Assembly (NCBI RefSeq): GCF_000439085.1
Contig: NZ_AUUA01000004.1
Location: 276,519-340,518, forward strand
Reading direction: 5' to 3'
Length of the DNA stretch: 64,000 nucleotides
From: Leminorella grimontii ATCC 33999 = DSM 5078
GTDB taxonomy: Bacteria; Pseudomonadota; Gammaproteobacteria; Enterobacterales; Enterobacteriaceae
Made by a program: the position numbers and the translations under genes. The notes beneath the pieces were generated by a model that worked only from the letters and a program-made list of their open reading frames with translations, was not told the DNA's origin and searched no databases. Positions 46,772-57,124 of the stretch are shown piece after piece (position 1 is the stretch's first letter; every line of letters begins with the position of its first letter).

Positions 46772-47788
46772 ATGACACCCCCTTTAGTCGACAGACATAT
46801 TCTTATTGTTGAAGACGATCCCGTATTCCGCGCTATGTTGGCTGGGTATTTAGCCTCATTGGGCGCTAAGACGGGAGAAGCTGAAGACGGCGAGCAGGCT
46901 CTGATTTATGTCAAGGCGCATCCCCCTGAGCTGATGATCTGCGATCTTATCATGCCGAAGATGGATGGGATCACGCTGCTTGACCGCCTGCGCCATGAGG
47001 GAAGTCAGATCCCCGTCATTGTTATTTCCGCCACGGAAAAGATTGCCGATATAGATAAAATGCTGCGCCTTGGCGTTCACGATGTTCTGTTAAAGCCCAT
47101 TGGCGATTTGAATCGCCTGCGAGACGCGCTGCTTTCCTATTTTTATCCCTACCTGTTTTCCTCTCCGGCCAGCGATGAAATGATGATGATGGAAGACTGG
47201 GCGGAGCTTAGCGGTAAGCCTCAGGAGGCGGTTCAGCTTTTGCGGCAGCTGCAGCCTCCGGCGAAGCAGACGATTGCCAACTGTCGTGTTAACTATCGGC
47301 AGCTGACGCTGGCCGAGCGTCCCGGTATCGTTTTTGACATCGCTCCGCTGTCTGAACGTGATTTTGCGTTTTACTGCCTGGATATATCGTTAGCGGGAGA
47401 TAAGGGGGTACTTGCAGCGCTTATGCTAAGAGCGCTTTTTAATAACCTGCTGCAGGAACATTTGGCCGAGCGCAACGAGGCGCTTCCGCAGATGTCCAGC
47501 GTACTTAACCGAATTAATACGCTTTTGCGACAGTCCTATCTGGAAGGGCAATTTCCTTTTCTGGCGGGCTATTACCATTCTGTGAAAAAGCGGCTGCTGA
47601 TTGTTTCAGCCGGCCTTCACGCTAGCGTGATTACCGATGATGAAACCCACAAAATAAATGAAAGCGTCCCTATGGGAACGTTGCACCTGCTTTATCCGGG
47701 ACAGTGTCATCTGGTAGCGGAGCGCTGGACGTGTCGGATTTGGGGGGCCGGAGGCCGCCTACAGCTAACCTGCGACGGTGCTGAATAG
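46772..47788 (+). CDS. rssB: Regulator of RpoS, RssB
   Basis: 338 residues (E. coli 337). Adaptor that delivers the sigma factor RpoS to the ClpXP protease. N-terminal receiver domain (~8-125) with phosphorylation site Asp58 in MICDLIMPKMDG and the conserved Lys in LLKPIG; C-terminal PP2C-like domain (~160-330) without the metal ligands of a real phosphatase. Upstream gap of 237 bases; rssA, which precedes rssB in E. coli, is absent. galU follows, as in E. coli. Confidence 0.95.
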   Translation: MTPPLVDRHILIVEDDPVFRAMLAGYLASLGAKTGEAEDGEQALIYVKAHPPELMICDLIMPKMDGITLLDRLRHEGSQIPVIVISATEKIADIDKMLRLGVHDVLLKPIGDLNRLRDALLSYFYPYLFSSPASDEMMMMEDWAELSGKPQEAVQLLRQLQPPAKQTIANCRVNYRQLTLAERPGIVFDIAPLSERDFAFYCLDISLAGDKGVLAALMLRALFNNLLQEHLAERNEALPQMSSVLNRINTLLRQSYLEGQFPFLAGYYHSVKKRLLIVSAGLHASVITDDETHKINESVPMGTLHLLYPGQCHLVAERWTCRIWGAGGRLQLTCDGAE

Positions 47789-47958
47789 CCAAATGCTTAG
47801 AGAATAAGCTTCTAAAAGAACAATGAATTACTGCTATACTGGAGCCATCTTTTGCTCGGGCGGCTTTTGTCTATAGTTCAACGTTGGACTCAGGCAATGA
47901 GATTTTTACCAAGCTGCTTTAGCCATAGTCTGTTTTCATTTTGTATTGGGAGTTTGTT

Positions 47959-48873
47959 ATGTCCGCTTTGCCTAAAGTCAAAAAGGCGATTATTCCAGTT
48001 GCCGGGTTAGGGACCCGAATGTTACCCGCAACAAAGGCCATTCCAAAAGAAATGCTGCCGCTGGTGGATAAACCGCTAATTCAGTACGTTGTTAACGAAT
48101 GTATTGAGGCCGGAATTCAACACATCGTCTTAGTGACACATTCATCTAAGAACTCGATAGAAAATCACTTCGATACCAGCTTTGAGCTTGAGGCAATGCT
48201 GGAAAAGCGCGTTAAGCGCCAGCTGCTCAATGAAATACAGCTAATATGTCCTAAAGACGTGACGATTATGCACGTGCGTCAAGGCCTGGCAAAGGGGTTA
48301 GGGCATGCGATTATGTGCGCCTATCCTTTGGTTGGGGATGAGCCTTTTGCTGTCATACTGCCTGACGTGATTATTGATAAGTATGATTCGAATCTTGCCG
48401 TTGATAATTTAAGCGAGATGCTGAAACGCTTTGAAGAGACGGGGCGTAGCCAAATCATGGTTGAACCCGTACCGATGAATGAAGTCAGTGACTACGGTAT
48501 CGTCGACTGCAACGGTCATGGGCTCAGCGTCGGTGAGAGCGCGCCTATTGTGAAGATGGTTGAAAAGCCGAGCGTGGAAGAGGCGCCGTCAAATCTTTCT
48601 ATTGTAGGCCGCTACGTGCTTTCTGCCGATATTTGGCCTCTGCTGTCGCGCATTCCTCCCGGAGCCGGTGACGAAATCCAATTAACGGACGCCATTGCTC
48701 TGATGATGATGTCCTCTCCGGTTGACGCCTATCATATTAAGGGGCGTAGCCACGATTGTGGAAACAAGATGGGCTATATGCAGGCTTTTGTTGAATATGG
48801 CCTGCGGCATTCGACGCTGGGCGCTGAATTTAGAGCATGGATGCAGCAGCTTCAGGTTGGGCTTAAAAATTGA
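47959..48873 (+). CDS. galU: UTP-glucose-1-phosphate uridylyltransferase
   Basis: 304 residues from the ATG at 47959 ([31 protein letters not shown]); E. coli GalU is 302. Makes UDP-glucose for LPS, capsule and trehalose. The nucleotide motif [12 protein letters not shown], catalytic Lys in [10 protein letters not shown] and the DDVI-like PDVIID metal site are visible. GGGAGTTTGTT precedes the ATG. The TTG at 47941 is not supported. Order rssB-galU-hns as in E. coli. Confidence 0.97.
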   Translation: MSALPKVKKAIIPVAGLGTRMLPATKAIPKEMLPLVDKPLIQYVVNECIEAGIQHIVLVTHSSKNSIENHFDTSFELEAMLEKRVKRQLLNEIQLICPKDVTIMHVRQGLAKGLGHAIMCAYPLVGDEPFAVILPDVIIDKYDSNLAVDNLSEMLKRFEETGRSQIMVEPVPMNEVSDYGIVDCNGHGLSVGESAPIVKMVEKPSVEEAPSNLSIVGRYVLSADIWPLLSRIPPGAGDEIQLTDAIALMMMSSPVDAYHIKGRSHDCGNKMGYMQAFVEYGLRHSTLGAEFRAWMQQLQVGLKN

Positions 48874-49013
48874 GAATTGAAGTTATATTCTTTTGAGTAA
48901 GTTGTTCCATCATACTTTGGGGGCCGGGGCGTAATCGTCAAACATTCGCATTTAACATGCCTGCGGCTCGATGCCCGTATAGGCAAGGAACTCAGGTAGT
49001 GTGATTAAATAAG

Positions 49014-49046
49014 ATATCGGCCTCTTTTCGCGGCCGGTATTTTTTT
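49014..49046 (+). terminator. Terminator downstream of galU
   Basis: CGGCC (49018-49022) and GGCCG (49032-49036) with loop TCTTTTCGC, extended by A-T pairs, followed by ATTTTTTTG on the + strand. Confidence 0.6.
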
Positions 49047-49502
49047 GCTTAAAATTTCTATGGTAGGCTACGCCATTTTCTAAAGCTCATAATGGAACCC
49101 TACAAGTGACATTAATTACTATCACTTACTTACCAAAATGGATGAGTCTCAGGATATGGAAAGCTAATAGAAAACGCTCATATAGGCTATGGTGGATGAG
49201 ATGTTAAAGAACCACTATAAATTACGGCATAGCGCAGGTCGGTTTTGTAATCCAGCGATCGATAAGTAAGTTTCTGGGTTATGCCATAGTGAATATGATT
49301 TGTTATTTATGCGTGATTCTTTATACGTCGCAGACGAAATTTATGACTTTTAAATACTCACCAAGATATTTTTTTTAAATGGAATTGTTACAAATGTAAC
49401 TATTGATTAATGCTTGTGTTCTAAATGGCATCGTAGATAGGAAAAAAGAGAAGTACCGAGATAGTTATTGACGCTGTATATATAGAGCTAAGGTACAAAT
49501 AA

Positions 49503-49530
49503 AAAAGCCCCCATGAATATGGAGGCCTTT
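49503..49530 (-). terminator. Terminator of hns
   Basis: On the minus strand AAGGCCTCCAT and ATGGGGGCTT pair with one bulged position, followed by TTTTTATTT. Located 22 bases after the hns stop. Confidence 0.65.
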
Positions 49531-49551
49531 AAAAGCTGAAAAGCTGGCTAA

Positions 49552-49959
49552 TTACAGCAGGAAATCGTCAAGCGATTTACCTTCCTCTTCAATTGCTTTT
49601 TTAATTACAGCTGGCGTACGGCCTTGGCCTGTCCAGGTTTTTGTTTCACCGTTTTCGTCAACGAATTGGTACTTTGCAGGACGAGCAGCACGCTTGGATT
49701 TACCACCGGTTTTAGCGGCAGAAAGAGTTTGTAGAAGCTCGTTAGGATCAATACCGTCTGCAATAAGCATTTCACGGTACTGTTGCAGTTTACGAGTGCG
49801 CTCCTGAATTTCAGCCTGGCTAGCTTCTTCCTCTTCACGGCGCTCTTTTACAACGACTTCCAGCTTCTCTAGCATTTCTTCCAGAGACTCAAGAGTACAT
49901 TCTCTTGCTTGAGCACGCAAAGTACGGATGTTGTTAAGGATTTTTAATGCTTCGCTCAT
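49552..49959 (-). CDS. hns: Nucleoid protein H-NS
   Basis: 135 residues (E. coli 137). Global silencer of AT-rich DNA that coats and bridges the chromosome. N-terminal coiled-coil oligomerisation part (1-~80, [21 protein letters not shown]), linker, and C-terminal DNA-binding domain with the AT-hook-like TWTGQGRTP (about 109-117). A long AT-rich region upstream, as in E. coli, where hns autoregulates. The AT-rich CDI block in this window would be a natural target. Confidence 0.97.
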   Translation of the reverse strand: MSEALKILNNIRTLRAQARECTLESLEEMLEKLEVVVKERREEEEASQAEIQERTRKLQQYREMLIADGIDPNELLQTLSAAKTGGKSKRAARPAKYQFVDENGETKTWTGQGRTPAVIKKAIEEEGKSLDDFLL

Positions 49960-51185
49960 TGTATTGTTCTCGAATTAATTATGGATTGAAATTGCCAGCA
50001 ATAATAAAACGTGAGATTTATTTCTGCAATAGGGTATTACATAAATAAAGCTAATTTATTTATGAGAGATAGTCAAATAATGTCATCAAGAAGGTGTAAA
50101 TAACCTAGAAACACATTCTTTATGGTGTAAAAAATCTTTGTTGTTCATCGCTTTTTACCGTTCGATGGCTTTATTCGCGTTGTTATTAAAGGTTATGTAA
50201 AGGTGGAGATTATATCGATGCCCTGACGTAGGGAAACCTTGCTTTCTTGCGATTGTTAATGATTTCCGGATGGTTTATTTTTAGTGGCGACCGTTGTTTG
50301 GATCATTTTAATGAAAGCAATTGACTTGTTTCTTCGAATGAAGCGGGGAAGCGCGATAGAAAATCATATGTAGCGCATGAGAACTGCGCTATTTAAGTAG
50401 AAATATCACGCTATGGCACCGAAAATATTTTTAAATTCAATGAAAAGCGGAGCTATCAAAATCAATATAATCGCCCATATATAATAGCAATATGAAATCT
50501 GAAAATGAAAAATTTTCTTTTATTTTCATGTAACTACGTAAAAAATAAACAATGATTTTTTTGTTGTCCACTTGTCTGCTATGGCAGATTTTAAGTTCCA
50601 ATTGATAAATGTGTTGGAAAGGAATAACGTACATAAAGCACCATTTAAACTATATTAATGAAAATATTAAAATTTTTATTATTATATTTCGTTTAATTTA
50701 TATCGTATCAGGCTAATGAAAGCCTTTGTTTTCAGGCTCTTTGAGGTTGTTTAGGCGTGTGTAGGTTGATGTCATAGACCCCCATAAACTCGCGTTAGGA
50801 CTGCCAATGGTTTTCTGGCGCAATCATGGGGTAAGAAGGGGCTCAATCGGCTGGTGGTTTATGAGCATTGCTATAAATCACCGTTAACCGCTGCATAAAG
50901 GGAGGCGCATAGGCGGAAATACGACCATTATTTTATACCTTGCACATTGAAAGGCGTGCTGGCATTAGGCCGTATCCTACAACGTGTGGGTCTAAAAGCT
51001 CATCATCACGGTGAATACACAATGCCATAGTGTGTTGGTGCTCAAATATGACAGCGTAGAGTACGGCCTATGGGGACATCTATGAATATGAACAACCGCA
51101 GGACGCTGCTTGGCTATGAAAGATAGACGCTCATAAAAAAGCCGCCCACCAAGTGGACGGCTTCGCCTATTTTAGCGGCTATGCG
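49960..51185. other. 1.2-kb hns-adhE intergenic region with no intact gene
   Basis: 49960-50740 is very AT-rich (hns promoter side) and has only a weak minus-strand open frame (50437-50634), which I do not call. 50750-51130 has normal GC and looks like broken coding sequence: short pieces such as RKYDHYFIPCTLKGVLALGRI on the + strand and GVYDINLHTPKQPQ on the minus strand, interrupted by stops. I cannot name its source. tdk, next to hns in E. coli, is missing. The adhE terminator is at 51134-51163. Confidence 0.45.
51134..51163 (-). terminator. Terminator of adhE
   Basis: On the minus strand AAGCCGTCCACTTGGTGGGCGGCTT folds into a stem of about 10 bp with small mismatch, followed by TTTTTTATG. 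Confidence 0.65.
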
Positions 51186-53861
51186 CTATTTCTTAGCTTT
51201 TTTAGCTGGGGCCTTTTCAACCTTTTTTTCCAGAACGGGCTGAATCTGTAACTCTTCTACGTAAGGGCGGCCGTAGTAGGTATCAAGCAGAATGGTTCTC
51301 AGCTCGGAAATCAGCGGGAAGCGAGGGTTGGCGCCGGTACACTGATCGTCAAACGCGTCTTCGGACAGTTTGTCGACTTTCGCCAGGAACTCTGCTTCCG
51401 GCACGCCAGCCTCACGAATAGAAGCTGGGATATCCAACTCTTTCTTGATTTCTTCTAACCAGTTCAGCAGCTTTTCAATTTTTGCCGCAGTACGATCGCC
51501 CGGTGCAGAAAGGCCTAGGTGATCGGCGACTTCGGCATATTGGCGGCGTGATTGCGGCCTGTCATACTGACTAAAGGCCGTCTGCTTGGTTGGGTTGTCG
51601 TTGGCGTTATAGCGGATAACGTTACAAATAAGCAGCGCGTTGGCCAGGCCGTGCGGCAGGTGGAACTCGGAACCGATTTTATGAGCCATTGAGTGACAAA
51701 CGCCCAGGAACGCGTTGGCAAAGGCGATGCCGGCGATGGTTGCGGCATTGTGCACTCGCTCGCGAGCCACAGGGTTCTTCGCGCCTTCTTTATAGCTTTG
51801 CGGAAGGTACTCTTTCAGCAGTTTTAGCGCCTGCAGCGCCTGGCCGTCGGTATATTCGTTCGCAAGAACGGAGACATAGGCTTCCAGCGCGTGAGTAACG
51901 GCGTCAAGGCCGCCGAATGCACACAGCGACTTCGGCATGTTCATCACCAGGTTTGCGTCGACGATGGCCATATCCGGCGTTAACGCGTAGTCAGCCAGTG
52001 GATACTTCATGCCGGTAGCGTCGTCGGTTACAACCGCAAACGGCGTTACTTCTGAGCCGGTGCCAGAGGTTGTCGTAATGGCGACCATTTTGGCTTTTAC
52101 ACCCATTTTGGGGAACTTGTAGATACGCTTACGAATGTCCATAAAGCGCAGCGCCAGCTCTTCAAAGTGGGTTTCAGGATGCTCGTACATGACCCACATG
52201 ATCTTGGCGGCGTCCATCGGGGAACCACCGCCAAGCGCGATGATGACGTCCGGCTTAAAGGAGTGCATCTGCTCTGCGCCCTTGCGGACGATGCTCAGCG
52301 TTGGGTCAGCTTCAACTTCAAAGAATACTTCGGTTTCAATACCGTGCTGCTTTAAAACGTTGGTTATCTGATCGGCGTAGCCGTTGTTAAACAAGAAGCG
52401 GTCGGTCACGATAAATGCGCGCTTGGCCCCGTCGGTCGCTACTTCTTCGAGCGCAATCGGCAGTGAGCCGCGGCGGAAATAGATAGATTTGGGAAGTTTA
52501 TGCCATAACATGTTTTCTGCTCGCTTAGCGACGGTCTTCTTGTTGATAAGATGCTTCGGCCCGACGTTTTCAGAAATGGAGTTACCGCCCCAGGAACCGC
52601 AGCCCAGCGTTAAAGAAGGAGCCAGCTTGAAGTTATACAGATCGCCGATGCCGCCCTGAGAGGTTGGGGTATTAATCAAAATACGGGCGGTTTTCATCTT
52701 GTCGCCGAAGTAGTTGATGCGTTCGGATTGGTTGTCCTGATCGGTATAAAGACCGGAGGTATGGCCAATGCCGCCCATAGCGACGAGCTTAACGGCTTTT
52801 TCTACGGCGTCTTCAAAATCTTTGGCGCGATACATCGCCAGCATAGGAGACAGCTTTTCATGAGCGAAAGGTTCGGATTCATCTACGTTAGTCACTTCGC
52901 CAATCAGCACCTTAGTGCTTGCCGGTACGGTTACGCCCGCCATTTCCGCAATTTTGACCGCCGGTTGACCGACGATAGCCGCGTTAATAGCACCGTTTTT
53001 CAGGATGATTTCCTGAACGGCCTTCAGCTCTTTGCCCTTCAACATATAGCCACCGTGCGAAGCGAAGCGCTCGCGTACGGCGTCATAGATTTTATCGACG
53101 ACGATAACTGACTGTTCCGAGGCGCAGATAACGCCATTATCGAAGGTTTTCGACATCAAAATAGAGGCGACGGCGCGCTTGATGTCCGCCGTTTCGTCGA
53201 TAACGACAGGGGAGTTGCCTGCACCAACGCCGATAGCCGGTTTGCCTGAGCTATAGGCGGCTTTAACCATGCCCGGTCCGCCGGTTGCCAAAATCAGGTT
53301 GATATCAGGGTGATGCATTAGCTGGTTAGAAAGCTCCACGCTGGGTTCATCGATCCAGCCGATGATGTCCTTCGGGGCGCCCGCTTCGATCGCTGCCTGA
53401 AGCACTAAATCGGCCGCTTTATTTGTGGCGTTTTTGGCGCGTGGGTGAGGAGAGAAGATGATGCCGTTGCGGGTTTTCAGGCTAATCAGCGCCTTGAAGA
53501 TTGCAGTGGATGTCGGGTTCGTTGTCGGAACTATGCCACAAATAATCCCAGTAGGTTCCGCAATAGTGATGGTGCCGAACGTATCGTCTTCTTCCAGCAC
53601 GCCGCAGGTCTTTTCATCTTTATATTTGTTGTAGATATACTCGGAAGCGAAGTGGTTTTTAATCACCTTGTCTTCCACGATCCCCATGCCTGACTCCTCA
53701 ACGGCCATTTTCGCCAGAGGGATGCGGGCGTTGGCGGCGGCCAGCGCGGCGGCTCTGAAAATCTTGTCTACCTGCTCCTGAGTATAGTTAGCGTATTCAC
53801 GCTGCGCTTTCTTCACTCGGGCGACAAGGGCATTCAATTCAGTGCTGTTACTTACTGTCAT
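51186..53861 (-). CDS. adhE: Bifunctional acetaldehyde-CoA/alcohol dehydrogenase
   Basis: 891 residues, same as E. coli AdhE. Converts acetyl-CoA to acetaldehyde and then ethanol with NADH during fermentation; forms helical spirosomes. N-terminal aldehyde dehydrogenase domain (~1-440) with the catalytic Cys in NGVICASEQS; C-terminal iron-dependent alcohol dehydrogenase (~450-870) with GGGSPMDAAK, the iron-site stretch HALEAYVS and GVCHSMAHKIGSEFHLPHG. The tail is Lys/Ala-rich. A CRP-like palindrome lies about 200 bases upstream. Confidence 0.97.
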   Translation of the reverse strand: MTVSNSTELNALVARVKKAQREYANYTQEQVDKIFRAAALAAANARIPLAKMAVEESGMGIVEDKVIKNHFASEYIYNKYKDEKTCGVLEEDDTFGTITIAEPTGIICGIVPTTNPTSTAIFKALISLKTRNGIIFSPHPRAKNATNKAADLVLQAAIEAGAPKDIIGWIDEPSVELSNQLMHHPDINLILATGGPGMVKAAYSSGKPAIGVGAGNSPVVIDETADIKRAVASILMSKTFDNGVICASEQSVIVVDKIYDAVRERFASHGGYMLKGKELKAVQEIILKNGAINAAIVGQPAVKIAEMAGVTVPASTKVLIGEVTNVDESEPFAHEKLSPMLAMYRAKDFEDAVEKAVKLVAMGGIGHTSGLYTDQDNQSERINYFGDKMKTARILINTPTSQGGIGDLYNFKLAPSLTLGCGSWGGNSISENVGPKHLINKKTVAKRAENMLWHKLPKSIYFRRGSLPIALEEVATDGAKRAFIVTDRFLFNNGYADQITNVLKQHGIETEVFFEVEADPTLSIVRKGAEQMHSFKPDVIIALGGGSPMDAAKIMWVMYEHPETHFEELALRFMDIRKRIYKFPKMGVKAKMVAITTTSGTGSEVTPFAVVTDDATGMKYPLADYALTPDMAIVDANLVMNMPKSLCAFGGLDAVTHALEAYVSVLANEYTDGQALQALKLLKEYLPQSYKEGAKNPVARERVHNAATIAGIAFANAFLGVCHSMAHKIGSEFHLPHGLANALLICNVIRYNANDNPTKQTAFSQYDRPQSRRQYAEVADHLGLSAPGDRTAAKIEKLLNWLEEIKKELDIPASIREAGVPEAEFLAKVDKLSEDAFDDQCTGANPRFPLISELRTILLDTYYGRPYVEELQIQPVLEKKVEKAPAKKAKK

Positions 53862-54062
53862 GAGACTCTCCTAAGATTGATAAATTTTTTTAGTCAATAA
53901 ACCGCGGCGTTAACAACAGGATAAGAATTACCGTATAGTGATTGACTGACTGAAAAAACCTAAGTTAACTATTTGTTATTAATAAATTAATTTTTAAAAC
54001 GTCCACTAAGTTATGTACAAAATGGCTATGAAACACAGCTTACCCATTAAGAGGGGGTAATG

Positions 54063-54080
54063 GAGTGATCTGAATCACAA
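54063..54080. promoter_or_regulatory. CRP/FNR-type palindrome upstream of adhE
   Basis: GAGTGATCTGAATCACAA contains GTGA-N6-TCAC, the core of the CRP site; its inner TGAT-N4-ATCA also fits part of an FNR site. It is 202 bases upstream of adhE, a gene controlled by oxygen and carbon state in E. coli. Confidence 0.5.
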
Positions 54081-54083
54081 AAA

Positions 54084-54117
54084 CAGCATGCTGACACCAT
54101 TCAGCATGCCGTTTTTT
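54084..54117 (+). terminator. Terminator-like hairpin in the adhE-ychE gap
   Basis: GCATGCTGA (54086-54094), loop CACCAT, TCAGCATGC (54101-54109), then CGTTTTTT. A good intrinsic terminator on the + strand with no gene in front of it; on the minus strand it would lie in the adhE leader. Confidence 0.5.
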
Positions 54118-54194
54118 GCACAATTTAACGCTTTTGAGATCGAAAAGGCGTTTATTCAGCATTCTTTAACTATAGTGGATAAAATGCAGCCTCT

Positions 54195-54226
54195 AGGCTG
54201 TGTTCCGTAATTGCGGGTCACAGCCT
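54195..54226. repeat. Collapsed copy of the MITE-like element
   Basis: AGGCTGTGTTCCGTAA followed directly by TTGCGGGTCACAGCCT: the two terminal repeats of the element at 22326-22499 with the inside lost and three or four changes. Confidence 0.6.
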
Positions 54227-54296
54227 AGATCTTTATGCCTAACTCGATTACATTAGCCGCGTTTTTGTTCCCTTTCTTCTTTATACGGAGTCAGCG

Positions 54297-54944
54297 ATGG
54301 CGCATGCCGCACTGGATTTTTCAGGATACATCAAGTTTCTCGTCGGCCTGTTTGCGCTAGTAAACCCAGTGGGAATTTTGCCGGTTTTTATCAGCATGAC
54401 GAACTACCAGTCTCCGGCGGCTCGTGACAAAACTAACCTGACGGCTAATCTTTCCGTCGCCATTATTCTTTGGTGTTCTCTTTTTCTTGGCGATACGATA
54501 CTGCGCCTGTTCGGCATTTCGATTGACTCTTTCCGTATCGCCGGTGGGATTTTGATTGTTACCATCGCCATGTCGATGATTAGCGGTAAACTGGGAGAGG
54601 ATAAGCAGAATAAGCAAGAAAAGACCGAAACGACTGCCAGGGATAACGTGGGCGTCGTTCCACTGGCGCTGCCGCTGATGGCGGGGCCGGGTGCCATCAG
54701 TTCGACGATCGTTTGGAGCACGCGCTATAACACCTGGTTGGACTACATCGGCTTTTTTATCGCTATTGCGTTTTTTGCCTTTTGCTGCTGGCTGCTGTTT
54801 CGCGCGGCCCCTTGGCTGGTTCGACTGCTAGGGCAAACGGGCATTAACGTGGTAACACGGATAATGGGGCTGTTGCTGATGTCGCTGGGAATTGAGTTTA
54901 TCGTTACCGGCATAAAGGTTTCATTCCCTGGGCTGCTTGCCTAA
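54297..54944 (+). CDS. ychE: MarC/UPF0056-family membrane protein YchE
   Basis: 215 residues (E. coli YchE 215). Integral inner-membrane protein with six predicted helices: about 8-30, 45-68, 72-92, 115-135, 143-165 and 185-208. NPVGILPVF and PLALPLMAGPGAISS are family motifs. The transport role of MarC proteins is not established. GGAGTCAGCG precedes the ATG. Next to adhE as in E. coli; followed by a terminator facing yciU. Confidence 0.92.
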   Translation: MAHAALDFSGYIKFLVGLFALVNPVGILPVFISMTNYQSPAARDKTNLTANLSVAIILWCSLFLGDTILRLFGISIDSFRIAGGILIVTIAMSMISGKLGEDKQNKQEKTETTARDNVGVVPLALPLMAGPGAISSTIVWSTRYNTWLDYIGFFIAIAFFAFCCWLLFRAAPWLVRLLGQTGINVVTRIMGLLLMSLGIEFIVTGIKVSFPGLLA

Positions 54945-54949
54945 AGAAA

Positions 54950-54980
54950 CGCCCCGAGATTTAAGCACGGGGCGCTTTTT
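54950..54980 (+). terminator. Terminator of ychE
   Basis: CGCCCCG (54950-54956) and CGGGGCG (54968-54974) form the stem; CTTTTTAC follows on the + strand. Confidence 0.7.
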
Positions 54981-54999
54981 ACTGCTTCATCTTCCTTCA

Positions 55000-55335
55000 C
55001 TATTCTTTCCACAGAATGTGGCAGAACTTATGGTCTTTTTCTCGGCAGATAAGCAGGCGAGCAAAGACGTCGTCCACTTCGTCCTGCTCGTTGGTGAGCC
55101 CTATGATGACTTCGGCAAAGAAGTCAGGGTTCAAATCGAAGTCGACGTGTTCCTGCCATTCCGGTGACGGATCGTGCAGCTCTGCTGCGCCGCGCTCCTC
55201 AAACTGCAGGTTGAACAGCAGGACGTCAGCGGGATCGAGATTATCGGGCGCCAATTCAAGAAATATGTCGTAGGCCTGATCCAGCGTTTCGTCTTCATCA
55301 AGACGGTTGTTCAGGTCAAAATCGTCGTTGTCCAT
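55000..55335 (-). CDS. yciU: Acidic DUF440 protein YciU
   Basis: 111 residues from the ATG at 55335 ([29 protein letters not shown]); a TTG one codon upstream is possible. Very acidic (many Asp/Glu), which led to the suggestion that the family is a dsDNA mimic that may bind HU-like proteins. Conserved core [22 protein letters not shown] and [12 protein letters not shown] match E. coli YciU (109 residues). Immediately upstream of and parallel to cls (32-base gap to the cls stop on the other side), as in E. coli. Confidence 0.92.
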   Translation of the reverse strand: MDNDDFDLNNRLDEDETLDQAYDIFLELAPDNLDPADVLLFNLQFEERGAAELHDPSPEWQEHVDFDLNPDFFAEVIIGLTNEQDEVDDVFARLLICREKDHKFCHILWKE

Positions 55336-55369
55336 CAATGGGGTATCCGTTCGTCAAGAATATAATCGG

Positions 55370-56830
55370 CTATAGTAGCGGACTAAAGAAATAATATAAA
55401 CGCTCAATGATGCGCTGCCACAGAGGGCGCTTGGCCCACTCTTCCGGATTTAGCAGCGTCGAACGGGCAATATAGTCGGCCTGTACGCAGGCCAGATCTT
55501 CACCAAAGGCCTTATCGTCGACCAATACGGTGACTTCAAAATTAAGCCACAGGCTGCGCATGTCCAGATTGACGGTGCCGACCAGACTCAGTTCTTCATC
55601 GACCAGCACGCTCTTGGTATGCAAAAGCCCATCCTGGAACTGGTATATCTTGACGCCGGCTTCCAGCAGTTCAGTAAAGAACGAGCGGCTGGCCCAGCCA
55701 ACCATCAGGGAGTCGTTCTTATAGGGAACGATGATGCTGACGTCGACGCCGCGCAGCGCTGCCGTGCAAATCGCATGAAGAAGGTCATCGCTGGGCACCA
55801 GATAGGGGGTTGTCATGATGAGCTGCTTTCTGGCCGCATAAACGGCGGTCAACAGCGACTGGTGGATAAGCTCTTCCGGAAATCCGGGGCCGGAGGCGAT
55901 AACCTGAACGGTGTGACCATCCTCCTCTTCAAACGGCAGCAGGTTTGCGTTAGGCGGCGGCGGAAGTTGCCTGACGCCGGTTTCAATTTCCCAGTCGCAG
56001 GCGTAGATCAAACCGAGCATGGTCGCGGCGGGTCCTTCAATGCGCGCCATGAGATCAATCCACTGGCCGACGCCCGCCCCCTGTTTGAAGAAGCGAGGAT
56101 CGACCATGTTCATGCTGCCGGTATAGGCGATGTTGTTGTCGATGATAGCGATTTTTCGGTGCTGACGTAGGTCCATGCGGCGTAAGAATACACGCAGCAC
56201 GTTGACTTTTAGCGTCTCGACCAGCTCAATGCCGGCATCGCGCATCAGCGCAGGATAGGGGGTCCGAAAGAAGTGCATACTGCCGGCGGAGTCTAACATC
56301 AGGCGACAGCGTACGCCTCGGCGGGCTGCCGCCATCAGGGCTTCGGCCACGTTGTCTACCTGACCGCCGCTTTGCCAGATATAGAACACCATCTCAATGC
56401 TGTGTTCCGCTCTATCAATATCGCGGATCAGCGAAATCATGGTGTCGCTGCTGTTGGTCAACAGCTGAAGGCGATTCCCCCGTACGGCGGGAACGCCGTT
56501 GCGGCGCTTACATAGCTGGAAAAGCGGTTCGGATACCGGGCTTATGTGAGTAGTAAAGACGTTTTGGCAGTTTTTTAAGTCCGCCAGCCAGGTTACCGTA
56601 GAGGGCCACATCTCTTTCGCCCGCTCTGCTCGCCGCTTTCCAAGATGCAGTTCGCCGAAGAGCAGATAGGCTACGATGCCGACCAGAGGGAGGATGTAAA
56701 TAACCAAAAGCCAGGCCATGGCTGAAGGAACGGCGCGCCGCTTCATTAAAACTCTAAGCGTCACGCCGGCTATCAATAACCAATAGCCGATAACCAACAG
56801 CCAGCTTAGAACGGTATAAAAAGTGGTCAT
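55370..56830 (-). CDS. clsA: Cardiolipin synthase A
   Basis: 486 residues, same as E. coli ClsA. Inner-membrane enzyme that joins two phosphatidylglycerols to make cardiolipin and glycerol. Two N-terminal membrane helices (~3-25 and ~38-58), then a phospholipase-D fold with two HKD motifs: [18 protein letters not shown] (~220) and [20 protein letters not shown] (~400). It ends FFSPLL. Upstream is yciY on the opposite strand. Confidence 0.97.
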   Translation of the reverse strand: MTTFYTVLSWLLVIGYWLLIAGVTLRVLMKRRAVPSAMAWLLVIYILPLVGIVAYLLFGELHLGKRRAERAKEMWPSTVTWLADLKNCQNVFTTHISPVSEPLFQLCKRRNGVPAVRGNRLQLLTNSSDTMISLIRDIDRAEHSIEMVFYIWQSGGQVDNVAEALMAAARRGVRCRLMLDSAGSMHFFRTPYPALMRDAGIELVETLKVNVLRVFLRRMDLRQHRKIAIIDNNIAYTGSMNMVDPRFFKQGAGVGQWIDLMARIEGPAATMLGLIYACDWEIETGVRQLPPPPNANLLPFEEEDGHTVQVIASGPGFPEELIHQSLLTAVYAARKQLIMTTPYLVPSDDLLHAICTAALRGVDVSIIVPYKNDSLMVGWASRSFFTELLEAGVKIYQFQDGLLHTKSVLVDEELSLVGTVNLDMRSLWLNFEVTVLVDDKAFGEDLACVQADYIARSTLLNPEEWAKRPLWQRIIERLYYFFSPLL

Positions 56831-57124
56831 TGAAAGCCTGCTATCCCGTTGACGTTAAATCGCGAGAGTTCGTCTCATTCTCGCCTTATTGTTTATTCCT
56901 GCCGGAACGTTGCATAGGCAGCGTAATTTGAGAAACCGGCGTCGCTATAAAAGGATAACACATGTTTTAACATTCTGATTATCGGCGCTATCCTTCATTT
57001 TGTCGTTTAATCGGAGCGGCATTTCAGGCTATTCTCCCGCAATATTTGATTTTAAATAGCCTAAGGGCTGCTTTGAATGCGCTACAATAGGCGCTCCCGT
57101 TGGTTTTATCAGGCTTTTTACACT

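Larger units (their letters stand above)
48874..49551. other. galU-hns intergenic region
   Basis: 678 bases without a recognised gene. It contains a terminator at 49014-49046, rather far (about 140 bases) behind galU, then about 450 bases of AT-rich sequence with a wide inverted repeat (GGCATA near 49228, TATGCC near 49281) and a CTTACTTA motif that recalls the palindromic repeat family, then the hns terminator at 49503-49530. Confidence 0.4.
53862..54296. other. adhE-ychE divergent regulatory region
   Basis: 435 bases without a gene. Holds the adhE promoter side, a CRP/FNR-like palindrome (54063-54080), a terminator-like hairpin (54084-54117), a collapsed MITE copy (54195-54226) and the ychE promoter. 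Confidence 0.55.

Noticed and set aside
50437..50634. 65-residue open frame in the AT-rich hns-adhE gap
   Set aside because: Low-complexity AT-rich sequence, no good start context and no recognisable protein; kept as non-coding.
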